A DNA stretch of 64,000 nucleotides from the NCBI RefSeq assembly GCF_017591425.1, contig NW_024464918.1:29726001-29790000 (forward strand), written 5' to 3'. The notes beneath the pieces were generated by a model. It saw only the letters and a list, made by a program, of their open reading frames with translations. It was not told where the DNA came from and did not search any database. This DNA is from Ochotona curzoniae (taxonomy: Eukaryota; Chordata; Mammalia; Lagomorpha; Ochotonidae). Each line of letters begins with the position of its first letter. Positions within the stretch are counted from its first letter, which is position 1. Below are positions 23,016 to 35,290 of this stretch, piece after piece. A program made the translations under genes and the position numbers.

Positions 23016-25383
23016 TCCCTTTCTCTTCTTTCCTTCTTTCCCTTTTATTATCCCCTGTGTCTGTAAAGAACCCTATGGACTTTAAATCAACTCAACTCCC
23101 TTCACTTTGGGGGAAAAAATGGGAAGGCATTCTGTTTTCTGGGAACGTGATTGTGGAAATTGGTTCTTAGGAGATGTGCTTCCAACCCATTCTGACCTGA
23201 CCTATTGGGTTGTTAGGTTAAAAATTTTGTGAAAGTATAGGTTCCTTCTGTCTCCAGCACTGGAGTGGAGATGGTGGGAGGAGGGTAGATAAGCATTTGG
23301 CATCAGAAAATTCCACAGTCTGGTCATGAACGCAGCGGTGCCCTGTTAGCAAGCAGCCCTCCTGGGAAGGTTGTGCACCATGTCCAGGACTTGGTGTTCA
23401 GTGACCTTCTGCTGGGCTCCATTTATTAGTCCATTACCAGGTCACGTATCCTATCACGTTTTGTCTTCTATTAAGCTGAGGTACAGTGATAGGTTTGTTT
23501 CCAGGCCAGCCTGTCGCAGAGTGGAGACTCGCGGCGTGCTGGCCCCATCCTCCTCTGTGCAGCCTGTCTAACCACCACCTGCTGCCATTTGTGTGGCACA
23601 GATGCTCCTGCCCTGCGTACCCGCAGCTGCAAGATGAGGGCCACTGCCGGTTACTCTCTTTAGGGTCCAGCTCATTCTCCTCCAAGTACAGTCCTAAAAG
23701 GCAGGGAAATGGCCTGACTCCTGCAACTGGTTCTGCCGTCATCACAGTCGGACAGGAAGGATGGAGCAGTGCAGGAAGCTGGCATGGACGAGCCTTGTTC
23801 TGACACTTGGAGCCAACTGGCTCTTCCTTTTATGACACGTGCTCCGTTTCCAGCATAATGCCCTTTTATGGGGTCATGGGGAGGACTGGTTCATGACCAG
23901 GGCTTTGCTAGGATTCGCTCTGTTCACTGCAAAAACCTCTCTGTGCTGCCCGCTCCCCACTTGGCAGAGCAGACCCCTGCCCGCCAAGGGCTGGAACCCT
24001 GTGCATCATCCATTAGGCTCCTAATGCTATTGCCTGCTACCCCTCCGTCCCCAAATGCTTAATGCTCCTGTGAGTAAATGATTTCTTTCCACGACTGCTT
24101 CAAGTGCCAGAAGGCAAGAGAAATTTAAACAGACCTAAAATCAACATTGTGAGTTTACTTGGCCCCTCCATCCAGCAACACTGCCATAAATTTCGTTGGC
24201 TTCTTAGTGAGGGAATTTAAAAGGTCCATAGTCATGGCAAGGTTTATATAACAATGTTTCTTCTATATGGATTATAAACTTGCAAAATCCCCAGCAGTGG
24301 TGGAGATCATATTTGGTCACTGGGTCAGCTTGAGAAGCCAACAGAAAACTCAGCACTGTGTCTAGCTCCACCCGCCTTCGGGGATGGCCTGGTGGGCATC
24401 CCAGACAAGGTTAGGAGACAGGATTGGGGGCCTTTTCTATCTCTCCCTTGGAGGTTTTGGGGCTTCACTGTCTTCTGTGGCCTCGGCCCTCATGGCCATG
24501 ATGTATGCTGGAACTAGTAGTTCTAGTCCCCCAAGACATCTCCGATGGAAGGTTCTGAGTGCTGGTCCCCAGATGGCTTCTGCTCAGAGCAGGCATTGGT
24601 GTGGGTTTGTGGTGAGGCTGGCTTGGGCAGGCCTGGGTTGCCTACACCCATGTGCTTGGTTCCATTAAAGGAACCTTTATGGTACAACAGGGCCCTCCCC
24701 ACCCCTCCCACACGTTTCCTTTCCCCTGTGAGCCACTGTGAATGAGTCTTCCCCAGGTCTGTGGGAGGAGTCCTGGGACTCGGAGCCGGGAACAGACATT
24801 CCCAATGACTTGGCCTCTAGGAGGACCCAAGTGGCCTTCACCAAAGCCAAAGAGCATTTCTAAATGGGAGCCAGGGTCCCCAGAAGACACTCTTCCTCCA
24901 AGCCAGGGTGGGGTGCATTTGGCCTACATGATACTGGACCAGTGACATCCCTGGGTCTGGTCCTAAAGAGGCAAACCTCAGGAGGGTCTTGGAATTCCAT
25001 ACATCTGTAGCAGGCTGGTTTTGCAGGTAACCCAGTTTGTGTGGTTTACAAATAATATTAGGAATATCTGTCCCATGGCAGAATCAAAGGTGTCCCACCC
25101 CAGCTCCAAGCAGGTGTCAAGTTCTCTGCCTGTCTTATAGGGTCATCAATAGAACAGTGCGATTCAGCACTGACTCTGAGGCTGAGAGTTGGGAACCAGA
25201 GGCAAACGGTGTTGTTGGGGCTGGCTGGAGGGTCAAGGGTGCCGGAAATCAAGCAATGGGAAGGGGGTCTGACTTCTGAAAAGGAAGCCAGAATACGGAG
25301 AGGTGCAAATGGTACAGATGACATCAACCTACGGATAGCTCAAGGAAGCAATGACAGGCCTCAAACTCATTTACAGTCATGCA
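23016..25383. other. Intergenic DNA, no gene recognised
   Basis: This is unique sequence with some GC-rich patches (23500-24000, 24400-24900). Short open frames in both strands have no domain. The block 24080-24300 (AGAAATTTAAACAGACC, CATAAATTTCGTTGGC) is AT-rich and free of repeats, so it is a weak enhancer candidate. Confidence 0.4.
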
Positions 25384-25443
25384 GGGGGGCCAGGGGCCCT
25401 GGAGGGGATAAGGGGGGACAGTAAGAAGGGGAGGGCAGGGGAA
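25384..25443 (+). other. G-rich tract with putative G-quadruplex
   Basis: Four G-runs of 4-6 bases occur at 25384-25389, 25393-25396, 25404-25407 and 25412-25417, separated by loops of 3, 7 and 4 bases. Further G-runs continue to 25443. This fits the usual quadruplex pattern of four runs of at least three G with loops of 1-7. Confidence 0.7.
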
Positions 25444-25645
25444 GCAGTTTTGATCAGCTCTCTGGCAATTTGAAACCCAGTCAGGATTTCATTAGCATCT
25501 ATAAGTTCCTATTGAAAGCTGACTCAAGGATGCATGCTTTTAGACTCTGAATTATTAATCTGTAAAATTTTCACCCGAAGAGTATTAGTGAAGTGCAAAT
25601 GAAGGAGAAAAAATTTAGTTACTGGTATGGTGATTATAATGAGTA
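25440..25645. promoter_or_regulatory. Candidate conserved non-coding element
   Basis: The block is AT-rich without homopolymers or repeats and is dense in homeodomain-like cores, such as TTTCATTAGCATC, GAATTATTAATCTG and GATTATAATGAG. It lies between a G-rich tract and a pika-type SINE. Composition only; conservation was not measured. Confidence 0.35.
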
Positions 25646-25652
25646 ATTTTTA
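25639..25652 (+). repeat. Target-site duplication (left) of the 25653 SINE
   Basis: TGAGTAATTTTTA directly before the SINE recurs as GTGAGTAATTTTTAAGC directly after its tail at about 25982-25995. This is a clean target-site duplication of 13 or so bases. Confidence 0.85.
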
Positions 25653-25979
25653 GGGCCTGGTGCTATAGTCTAACGGCTAAAGTCTTTGCTTTGTACGTAC
25701 TGGGATCCCATATGGGTGCTGGTTTTAATCCCAGCAACCCTCCTTCCCATCCAGCTCTCTGTCTATGGCCTGGGAAAGCAGTCAAGTACGGTCCAAAGCC
25801 TTGGAACCCTGCACCTGCTTGGGAGACCCGGAAGAGGCTCCTGGCTTATTTCTTTGAATCAGTTCAACTCTGGCTGTTGCGGCCACTTAGGGAATGAATC
25901 AAAGAACAGAAGATCTTCCTCTCTCTCTTTCTCTCCATATATCTGACTTTCCAATAAAAATAAAAAGTAAATCTTAAAA
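25653..25979 (+). mobile_element. CSINE-type SINE, sense, full length, pika subtype
   Basis: It starts GGGCCTGGTGCTATAGTC, has GGTTTTAATCC in the box B position, then GGCCTGGGAAAGCAGTC, TTGGAACCCTGCACCTGC and GGAAGAGGCTCCTGGC. It ends with CT repeats and TTTCCAATAAAAATAAAAAG. It is close to the 40317 copy but has several substitutions. A partial flank match, AGTGAGTAATTTTTA after versus ATGAGTAATTTTTA before, marks the target-site duplication. Confidence 0.95.
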
Positions 25980-26794
25980 TAGTGAGTAATTTTTAAGCTA
26001 TTTTTATGACAGTGACATGATGAAACAGCAAAACCTTAAACACCCAGTTTCTAGGACAGTTCCAGGTGGACTATTGGGGTGAAGGGTTTGAGGCCCCTGA
26101 TCTGACCTCAGCTCATTGAGGCACCCCTGACCTCCACAGGACACAGTATGGAAGTTTCTATTTGGGGGAATAATTTTAAGGACGTGTCAGTGTACATGGC
26201 TTGGCCCAGGCTTCTGCAACAAACTGATTCCCAAGGAGACCTGGCTGGCGATGCCTCCCTGTGTCTGGATGTAAAGCTTCCAGGCGTGTTTGTGCTGGGG
26301 ATGGCGACATGGGAGCAGAACCCAGGCTGGCAGCTGCTTTCCTGCTCTGCTCCCCGGCAAGGTACTCCACGGCCCGGCAGTCCAAGGCTGTGTGGCGTGT
26401 GGGTTATCCGTGCCTGGTGCCCATTCACCTGTCACCACTGGCGCTCTGATTTTTGGGAGCGCTGGTGTTGAATGGTGGCCAGTCTGAAAACCGTATTTGG
26501 TCACAATTTCACGTGTTGAGAATGTCAGTGACCATTTGCATAGCATTGTACCTGTGCAGTTATTCTCAACACTCATGCCTCTGGGTCTCCAGAGACTGCC
26601 AGCAGTAAGCAAATGAGGGCATCTATGAAGACACGCTTCTTGCCAGGGACTGTGCCGCTTCATTGGGGTGTGGTGGAAATCCTGTAGCTCTGCCCCATCA
26701 TAGGCCTTGGTTGTACATGGAATGTGCCCCTCGCTTGCCCATGTGAAACCAAGTCAAGTTCCCATGGATTTGGAAGATCCATGGTTAGAGTGCG

Positions 26795-27040
26795 AAACAG
26801 GTTAGCAGCGAATGAAGTCTTTCCAAAGGAGGCACAAAGCTTTAAAAGCCGGCATGTCTAGAACACGTGTTTGTTTCCAACTCAACCTGGAGTCCAATTC
26901 AGTTTTTATATTAACTCCCACTGGTAGATAAATATAAATGAGGTGCTTTTGCTTTGGAGAATGGCGTGCTGGTTTCATATTCAGAATTCTGATTGATTTA
27001 GAAGTGACTGTGAAGCTGTGCAATAAGGTCCCATATCAGA
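26795..27040. promoter_or_regulatory. Candidate conserved non-coding element
   Basis: An AT-rich block with motifs such as AAATATAAATGAGG, TTCTGATTGATTTAG and GGAGTCCAATTCAG and no repeat signature. It resembles developmental enhancers in composition. This is an impression, not a measurement. Confidence 0.3.
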
Positions 27041-29559
27041 GGGAGATTTGATCCCGTTTGTCAGTGTTGAGGGAAAGCAATGGGTAGCACAGCCCTTCCA
27101 AAGTCCTTATCAAGTGTTTAAACTAACAGTGATAGGTCTAGAAGAAATTGAATTATCTAGATGCAATAAAAGGTAGAGGACATATGTAAGAAATCGCATG
27201 CACTATTTCTGCTTGCTTCAACAGATGGGGTCCCTTTGAGTGTAGGGGCTCATTGGGCACATAGGGCTCCCCAATGGGCTACACTGGTGTTGGGGTTGTG
27301 TGGAGTCACAAACCTCCACTCCTAGAGTTGGTCGCCACCCTGGCCTGTTCTCATGATCCTCTTTCTTTGAGGTTCCCTGTCTGTCCTGGATCTCTGCTAC
27401 ACTTTGCTGCAGTGGAACTGGCAGAAGACTGATGCATATTGCTTGGGATAGTTGTCACTTATTTCGTACATACATAGGAAGAGTAGAACTGCAATGGGAG
27501 ACAGAAATCAGCCTTATCAGATCAAGGTATTTGGGGTGCATGCAAATAGATTAGGATCCACTTCTGGCCATCTCAGCAGTCTCCTCTGACCAGCGCAAAG
27601 GATCGCTGTTGTGGACATTACAGGGATGGAAGCCCAGGGGATGGATGCAATCTGATCCCCATTCCTTCTTCTGTCATACTCCAGGATAAGTCCTTTCACA
27701 TTTCCAAACCCAGAGCATTTGCTTTGGTTCACCCAGCTCCTCTGAAACTGCACTTGGCCAAGGCAGACTGTGGCTGGTGTTCCTTAACTGAGACACTCCC
27801 AGGGTCACAAGGTCAAATACAATTCCAAAGAAGAAAACTTCACATGGCTGATAGATCAAATTATTGTCTTGCCACGCTAAGCAGTACGCAGAGACTTGAC
27901 ACATGGCCCTTAAATAGGAAACATAGACGATTGTATAACTGTAGCTCCTTTCTCTGGAAGTAAAGAATAAACGGTCCATCCAGAGGCCTATAAAGTTACA
28001 GCTGAAACCGACTTGTATGTCAAATAATGGCCCCAGGAGCCATTAAAACAGCCATCATTTTAAAGGGCCACATAGGACTGGAACCCTGGGAAGTAAACGT
28101 CGCATTTGGCAATACCTCACTATTGTAAGTTGAGAAGTGGGCGACTCTGAGCGACCAAACTTCGGCAGTAACCTTCTCCCCATCCCCCTGCCCAATGGCT
28201 GTCTTTAGAAATTCTTAGTAACTTGTCAACCAAGACAGTTGATTTTTAATGTTCTCTTTGCCCAACATTTAGAGGTGAAATGTACAATATATGGGTCACT
28301 AAATTTTTTTTAAAAAGCAGAATGTCCTCTTTGAGGCACACTGACTGATGACAAATTGACTTAAACAGATGCAGCTTGTGGCTGTCTTCCAGCCAGTGCT
28401 CTGAATGCTAAGGGGTTTCATACAATGGATTTGCATTTTCAAAGTCACAGGCATTCTCACTTTGAGTGTTTCTGAAAACAAGTACAGCTACTTCCAATCC
28501 ACTGCCTGCTAATGATTCCAGATTCTGCTTCTTCAAAGTGGTAGAGGTTTGACCAACATGGGGCAGGATATCATGGTGTCTGGATCCGGAATGGGCTGCC
28601 AGGGACTGTGTTATCAGTGGCTGTGGGACAGAGGAGACGCCACCCAGAAGTTTTCCTGGATTTTGGAGTCGCATCATTTGGAAGAGGGAGACAGATCTCG
28701 GGCCAAGCTCCTTTTAGGTCTTGGGCCAAGCTGCCTTCTGCGGCTGTACGTGGGAACAGGAGACTTGTGAGTCTGCAGAACTGATTGATTGCTTGGTATT
28801 TATTGCACACCTAAGGTGCATGGACATGACTGTAGTTCTCTTTTCCAAGCAGAAACTTGATGCCTCAACGTGTCACCTTATGAACTTCGTGAGGTCATCC
28901 TACCTGCAGTAATTCCTGCATCTTTTCAAGTCATTCCTATTTCTTTTCAGGATAGGAAGAAAGGGGAAAAAATGACTATGTGAATATAGTTTTGTCAGAG
29001 GTCCTTGTCTGTCACCCACAGACTGAGCCTAACCCCATGAGGAAGAAAAGTGCCTCTTCTCATTAGTCAAGTCTATGGGAGGAAGCCAAGTTCTTTCCGA
29101 CTTTCATGCCAACCATTGGTAGATGTCACAGCAAAGGTCTTTGGAGTTGGGAGGACTCCTGCCATTTCCGGACCTGCCGGGGGTAAGAGCCCCAGGGTTG
29201 GCAAATTTAATGGATGGTCTGTGCTTCCAGGATGGTTGTTCTGCTCTGGACTAGATGATCTCATTAATTGATGTCTAGCTCATAAGTCTGAGTTGTTTAT
29301 TGTAAAATCAAACAGGAACCACATGACTTTGAAGATCTGATCGGGCCAGGCTGTGTGGGCCAGATCCTGAGCACATCAAACCTTCCAGCGTTAATCTGTC
29401 ACAGGACATTTTTCACTTGCTAAATCAGCTCTATGCAGATCCCGCCCTAGCACGGCTTACCTCTTCAGGAACCCCTTCTCTCTCTCCAGCATCTGTAGAT
29501 GTTTTTGAGATGTGGGCACATAAACACAAGTCTCTAGAAGGCTGCTTAGAATCTTAAAG

Positions 29560-29665
29560 TGGGAGGAAATATTAGCAGTCATCTGGTTTCAGTCCCACTT
29601 TGACTTTCAGTGCAACTGAGGTGGAATGGCTTGTCTTAGGTTCACAGGGCAGAAATGTCATCAAC
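29560..29665 (-). repeat. Diverged MIR/L2-type relic
   Basis: AGTGGGAGGAAATATTAGC, GTCATCTGGTTTCAGTCC, AACTGAGGTGG and GTTCACAGGGCAGAAATG follow the order of an old repeat that carries 'ggaccttagagatcat...gaggaaactgagg...ggtcacacagc'. The family is uncertain. Confidence 0.45.
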
Positions 29666-31299
29666 AGGAGAGAATTGTTATTCCGCAGCGCACTTCAAAA
29701 AGCTGATAGAAAAGAAGAACTGGAAGATGTTTCTTGTGGTGTAAGAACTTTTGAAAATTGATGTGGAGTGTTTCATAATACATACTTCCTCTGAACTCTT
29801 CCAAGGCCTTTGTATAAATCCTGTGCGAAGAGTTCTTCAATGAGTTCACTGCTTTTGGAAACATCACACATTCCCAGCAGCTTGCCATAGTTCCCCTTCT
29901 AAGCCATTTCAGTAGGTTCTAGAAGCAAAACAGAAAGTGAAGCAACATGCCAGGGAGCAGGCATATTTTGGAGTACCCCACCCATTGTACTCAGAAATAG
30001 CCATTGTGGATATTTTGATGCCTGTATTTGCATTCTTGTTAATATACACAGAGGCCATAGAACCTTTTACAGAGGTTCGATTGCATTAAACCTGATAAAA
30101 GTAGCAGTACTACCCATGAGACTTCTATGTCATTCCACAAACACAGATTAAGATTGTTTAAGGCACAGCCCTGTGATCTACACAAATATGGAGTTCTCAC
30201 TTGGGAGCTGGTTCTTGCATAGGAAACCCACATCTCTGGATATAGAATAGTAGCACTTGTCATTCATGTTGTCCTGTGGCTAGCCACTGTTCTACTGCAA
30301 TGACAACATCACAACATCATGTACCTGGAGTTAGACTTCCCAGGTCGAGGGCAGGGATTGTTCTCAGTTGAGACAATCAATAGCCAACTCAGGGTCCCCC
30401 GACTCCCTGCACTTAGGGCCAACTGGGTATAAATCTGAAGGTTCCTACTATCCCTCAGGTTTGATAGAATTCAGGAAATTGCCATGTAGTTATCCCTTGA
30501 AATCTGAGGGGACTTGGGTCCTTACCCCTGTAAATGCCAGAATCCCTGGGGCATAGTATTTGAATAAGATATCCTCTTACTGTAAGTTGTCTCTGGGTTA
30601 TGTCTCATACCTAAAACAATGCCAGTAGTTGTTGTACTGCGTTGTTGAGTGAATGTGATCAAGAAAAAAAAAGTCTCCACATGTTTAGCACAGATGGAAA
30701 TTTTTTCAGCTATTTTTGATCTGCTCTTGGTTGAGTCTGTGCATGTGGAACTTGTAGATTTGGAGGGCAGACTGTGCTGCTGATTACAGCCTTATGCAGC
30801 AAAAGGAAACATGTACAGGAGAGAGCCTGGAGGGTGCCCCAGTTGCAAGGCTTCTTGGTCCTCAGGGGTGTGCCATTTTCCCAGCAAATCAATGTGTGGA
30901 AGTATACAGAAGAACACCAATCAAAGAAGTATGTCTGTATGTTGATGTTCAGTTTGTATCGGGTGCCAGTACAGAGACACAATGGATCAACTCATTGTTC
31001 ACATAGTTCAACCTCTAGTTCTCCTCCCCTGAGGTTGAGCTGTTGTCCTTTGCCTTAAGGCTCCAACCATCTAATCATGTTACCTTTCTTGCTCTATCCT
31101 GCATCATTTTACTAACTTAAACCCAGATATGGCCTGAGCATCCACCATGGGAGATGAGGACATCCCAGTTATTTGGAAAATCCCAAGAGTTTAAAGGCTA
31201 CCTCCTAGGAAGGATGGACAGAAGTCAGTCCAATTTATTATTATGCAAGACTTGAGTTAAATACCATCTCTTCCTTCTCCCATGCCCTTACCTGTAAAG

Positions 31300-32400
31300 T
31301 GCACTTTTAAACTTGGGTTAATAAATGGGTTTACTGAGCCAAGAACCCACCAGTGTGCGTGAGATCCTGCCACTGGGAGGAGACCTGACAGAGGAGCTTG
31401 TGGAACTCCTTCATTGAGGTGCAGTGCCTGCAGCTGAGTGCGAGAACCAAGGCAAGGAGCAGCCCAGATCATGCTAGGTTACATTACTTACCGGCACACA
31501 TGTAGGTCAGGTCTGGTGGTGGGCCAGGCTGGCCCAGATCATAACATCCAGTGGCAGATCTGAGGACCAGGCTGGGGTGCAGAGGAGGGGCTGGGTCAGA
31601 CGTAGCACAAGCCAGTCCAGATTAGGACCAGGACTGTGGACCGGCTGGACTTGACTAGGCTGCAATACCCACCAATAGGAATTGGAACTGGGGGCGGGCT
31701 GCACAAAGCCAGGTTGAAGCATCCACTTGTTGGATGTCAAGGTGAAGCAAGCTATGCCAATCTGAGCATAGTGGGTACCAGGTCTATGAGTCCTGGGGGT
31801 GGGGTTAGGGGGTGTCCAGTGGACCTGCTCTGCCTGTCCCTGGTCCTTGGGCCTGCCGGCGAAAACTCGTCCTCCCCAGTGGAAAAGACAGAGCAGTGGA
31901 CGTCAGGCCTGGATACACATGAAGGATGTGGCAGTCCATTGAAACCTTCAGAGGACATTTGACACCATAGCAGAGGAAGGAGAACAAAATAAGTTGGCCA
32001 ACTACCTGAGCCAAGCGATGACAGCCAAACTCTGTGTGAATGGAGCCTCTAAGGTTGGCTGTGTCAGCCAGTGAACATTGTAAGTGTTCCTTCGTGCTTG
32101 GACTGGTGAGATCAACAGCATTTCAAAACTATTGAAACCACGTGGGCAGAATCCTTCGAGCATGCACCACATTGGGATCCTGGGTTCGTATCAGGAGGCC
32201 ATTCCCCATCTCTGGGTGCTGGGGTGGTTGGGATGCTGGTATGTCTTCTTCCCTTATCTTTCCCCTTTCCCCCAGATACAGGAAGAAGAAATAGAAAAAT
32301 TTGGAAACAATGATTATACCCACTTTTCCCTAACTCTTGATCCTTCCCACCCTGATCAACTATGTAATAAACATCCTAAAAAAGATAAAAATTTTTTAAA
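31300..32400 (+). mobile_element. Probable lagomorph L1 3' end with degenerate G-rich repeats
   Basis: The left part (31320-31800) consists of degenerate G-rich units around CCAGGCTGGCCCAGATC, AGATTAGGACCAGG and GAACTGGGGGCGGGC with recurring ACCCACCAGTG/ACCCACCAATA. The right part (32240-32400) has TATGTAATAAACATCC with an AATAAA at 32366-32371 and an A-rich end. This looks like a LINE 3'UTR and tail. I do not see an intact ORF2. Naming it L1 is an inference from structure and from memory of lagomorph repeats. Confidence 0.5.
31325..31760 (+). repeat. Degenerate G-rich tandem repeat
   Basis: Recurring elements CAGATCATGCTAGG / CAGATCATAACATCC / CCAGATTAGGACC and GGCTGG / CAGGCTGGGG recur about every 45-80 bases with poor conservation. 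The block belongs to the probable L1 3' end. Confidence 0.5.
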
Positions 32401-34975
32401 AATGGGTTTAATCCACTGAAGAAAAGAGTGAATGCACACAGTGAGTCTTTACATGACCTGGGAAGTCTGAGGTATCTTCCAGCATTGTTCGCTGTCTGAG
32501 TGACGGCGGAGTTTCCTCTTGTCTGCAGTTTTCATTCGAGATCTCTGATGCTAGAATGTGGGTAGCCAAGCTCTTAGCTTTCCAGGTTGCCTGGAATGTC
32601 CAAAGCCATGGTGTTAATCTCATCAAAGATTAGTACTTGCTGCCCCTTTCCTGAAGGCCTTGCATCACTTGATTTCCTACCTTGGTCATGAAGGCAAGAC
32701 CTTCGTCTGCATCTATGGGTGTGAGAAAGCTCTCAGCTTGTTCTTGAGGTGATGCTAGTTTTTTTCTTTTCCAGCTTAGCTGATTATCTTGCCCCTTTCC
32801 AAAACAATAAGAAGAAAAAGTGGTTTTTTTTTTCAGAGAAGGTTGGCATGGCATGGCATGGTGACTAGGGGTAGGAAGGGGGAGCATTGAACGTGCCAAG
32901 AAACACAAACTCCTGTCCCTGGAATCAAACACTTCCCATTCCTTTTGTCTAGCACTCCCTCTAGTGACACCAGAATTCTCTCTGGTGATGGTTGGGACAC
33001 AGCAGAGAGAACGAGAGGCCCTTGGGAAGAGGCAGAGGTTAGAGGAGGCATAGCTGCCATGGGGAAGTCAGGAGACTTAGGACTTGAAAGCCACTGACAG
33101 CTTGGTAATGTAAGCACAGAAAGAGGAAAGATCACAGTAGCCAAGACCCTGAAGGAAAGAGAACTAGGCAAAGGCAGAGATGACCAATGTGACTGAGACT
33201 TCGAACTCATTAAAGGCGGATCAGGCAGGTACATGTGATGTAGCCAAACCAGGATTAAGGGACAAACAGCTGTCTGTATTTTGATTAGTCTAAAACTTGC
33301 TGTTTTGTCCTTCCACTTCTGAGGATCAGGAGCCAAACTTTACTCCTTCCGTGTCCCTGGAGCAGGAATATCCACACCCTCTCAAAGTAGATGCGTGTTA
33401 GGTAAAGAGCTCAATCTCTTTAGGACAGAGAGATTTATGTGACCGCGTGCTGCCTCTGAATCCAAGTTCATGGTCTGTATCTGGGCATTCTTCATTGGTG
33501 TGTGAGACAAAGTTGGATAAAATAGGGCACTGATAACATTTGGCCATGGCAAAGGACTGCCTTGGACATGAAAAAGTTTCACAGACTTAACTCCAAATGC
33601 GTCTCACGTCTTTGTGGAGAAAAAGTGGCCCACTGAATTCTGTTTTGACTTTCCCGAAGTGCGACCTGATCTGTGGGCTGAATTTCTACAGGCGCAGCTG
33701 TGCCAAACCCCGTTGGTGTTTAAGGCATGGTCATGCCCAAATATGGCTCTCGTGTGTCGTGTTGACCATGTGCCTGGGCCCAACTGTCCAATCCAGGGCA
33801 CCAGTTCCTGGCTGAGACTCCAACAGACACAACATAGACTAGCATTATGTGATGTGTAAACAATTTTGCTTGAAATGACAGCATGTGAATAGCTCAGCTG
33901 GTAGATTTGTGAGCAGGAAGTATGATGTAGCCTGTGAATGGCTGCTCCTAAAATCACAATCTAATTGTTTCCTGCCAGCTCTAATCTTAGCTTTGAAAGC
34001 AAGGATGAGGAGGTACTTAAGTTCTCTTTGGAGATTTTCAATCTGACTCTCTTTGGGAGATTTCTGTAAATTAGTGGTGCAACAGAAAACCGAATAAGGG
34101 TCAAAAACTAAGAAGAAAAGAAAATACAGAAGGAGAGCAGGGAGTCAAAGAAGAAATAGGCAGAGAGATAAGCAGAGTTTCTGAAAGGAGGAAAGAAAGA
34201 GGAGCAAACTGGAAGGAAACAAGAACTTGGGGAGGATCCAATGTGAGAAGACTCCTATGGCTGTACCTGCTGTCCATCTCACAATAAACTTTTAGGGGCC
34301 CAGAGGGTCTGGGACCTTGAGTAAACCTGGATGGGTTGATTGGCTTCCTGTCGTGCTGATCCAATGTAGACATAAGAGGATCAGCATCCAGTGTTGCCCC
34401 AAAGTCTGGGTTTTTCTGCAGAACTTCTAGAGCCAGAATCTGTACATCCACTGTGCTATGCTGCCAGATCAGCATGATTCCCCTGCAAGCATGCCTGGTA
34501 ATGAACAGGGAGACGGTCCCTCCAGGGAAGCACTCAGGGACTGTCCTTGTTTGTGTCTGTTTTGTATGGACCATATATTGTAGTTCCTTTTCCTTCGTGT
34601 TCTTCCTGCTGGAAGTAGCTGTGAGTCCCTAAGGCATGTCTCGCTTGTGGTAGCTGCCTGCTGAGTACCTGCTGGACGAGTGAGTTTTTATCTCATGCCA
34701 CTTTCTGCCTGTTAATGTGCACATTCCTCTGTGTGTCCCTCATAACAGACATTACTGAGTGCTTCCTGTGTTCCGAGGAATGCCCCTTGAGGGGAGAAGG
34801 GGTCAGGAGTCTCAGAAACTCCAGTTGAGTGAACTTGGCTGCACAGTCTGTTGCTGGATACTTCTCTGCTTCCATTATATATGTAGATAGTCTCATTTGC
34901 CACATAGAGACCCTCTCAAAAACAATTCTCAAAGTCTTAACGTCAAAACTTTTAAAGTCTTAAATTTTTAAAGTC
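32401..34975. other. Intergenic DNA with coding-like but unidentified fragments
   Basis: Minus-strand frames at 32630-32932 and 32408-32626 follow one another in coding-like order but have stops between them and match no family I know. The part 33600-33960 contains CCAATCCAGGGCACCAG and CTGAGACTCCAACAGACAC, which recall lagomorph LINE 3' sequence. No gene is called. Confidence 0.35.
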
Positions 34976-34977
34976 AA

Positions 34978-35110
34978 AATAATTCTTTAAAGGCTTTTAA
35001 AAAGATCCTATGTTAGGGATTGGATATGAGAGTTAAGTGAGGCGAGGAAAGCAAAATGTCTAACACACAGCATGTGCTCGGCAAATATTCATTGTCTTCC
35101 ATTTTCAGAG
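34978..35110 (+). repeat. MIR 3'-half fragment, sense
   Basis: GTCTAACACACAGCATGTGCTCGGCAAATATTCATTG matches the MIR end (in pieces: AACACACAGCATGTGCTC, GGCAAATATTCATTG). The preceding TTGGATATGAGAGTTAAGTG fits the MIR right half. Confidence 0.7.
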
Positions 35111-35164
35111 AAAAAGAAAATGGTGGTGTCATGCTAACACAAATTTGGATCAACCGATCATGAG

Positions 35165-35290
35165 GGCTAATCATGGGAGCTTCACTGACTACCTGTGTGT
35201 GCTCAACCTCTCTGCAAATTAGTTTCCTCCTCTGTATAGTTGGAATGAAGAGAGGATGAAGTGAAGAGAGGATGAAGTGAATGGGAAGTC
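35165..35290 (+). repeat. MIR core fragment, sense, with 16-bp duplication
   Basis: The order CTGACTACCTGTGTGTGC, CAACCTCTCTGCAAATTAG and TTTCCTCCTCTGTATAGTTG is the MIR core. A 16-bp unit GAAGAGAGGATGAAGT is duplicated in tandem at 35247-35262 and 35263-35278. Confidence 0.75.

Larger units (their letters stand above)
25996..31250. other. Intergenic DNA, no gene recognised
   Basis: This is a long, largely repeat-free stretch. The AT-rich block at 26795-27040 and the block at 28000-28120 are the best conserved-looking parts. A possible diverged MIR or L2 relic is at about 29560-29660 (GTCATCTGGTTTCAGTCC, ACTGAGGTGGAATGGC). The frame at 26187-26663 (minus, 158 codons) and others have no recognisable domain. 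Confidence 0.4.

Noticed and set aside
32940..34574. Possible LTR retroelement suggested by long minus frames and purine-rich stretches
   Set aside because: I could not find paired LTRs, a primer-binding site or any recognisable gag/pol peptide, so no element is called.
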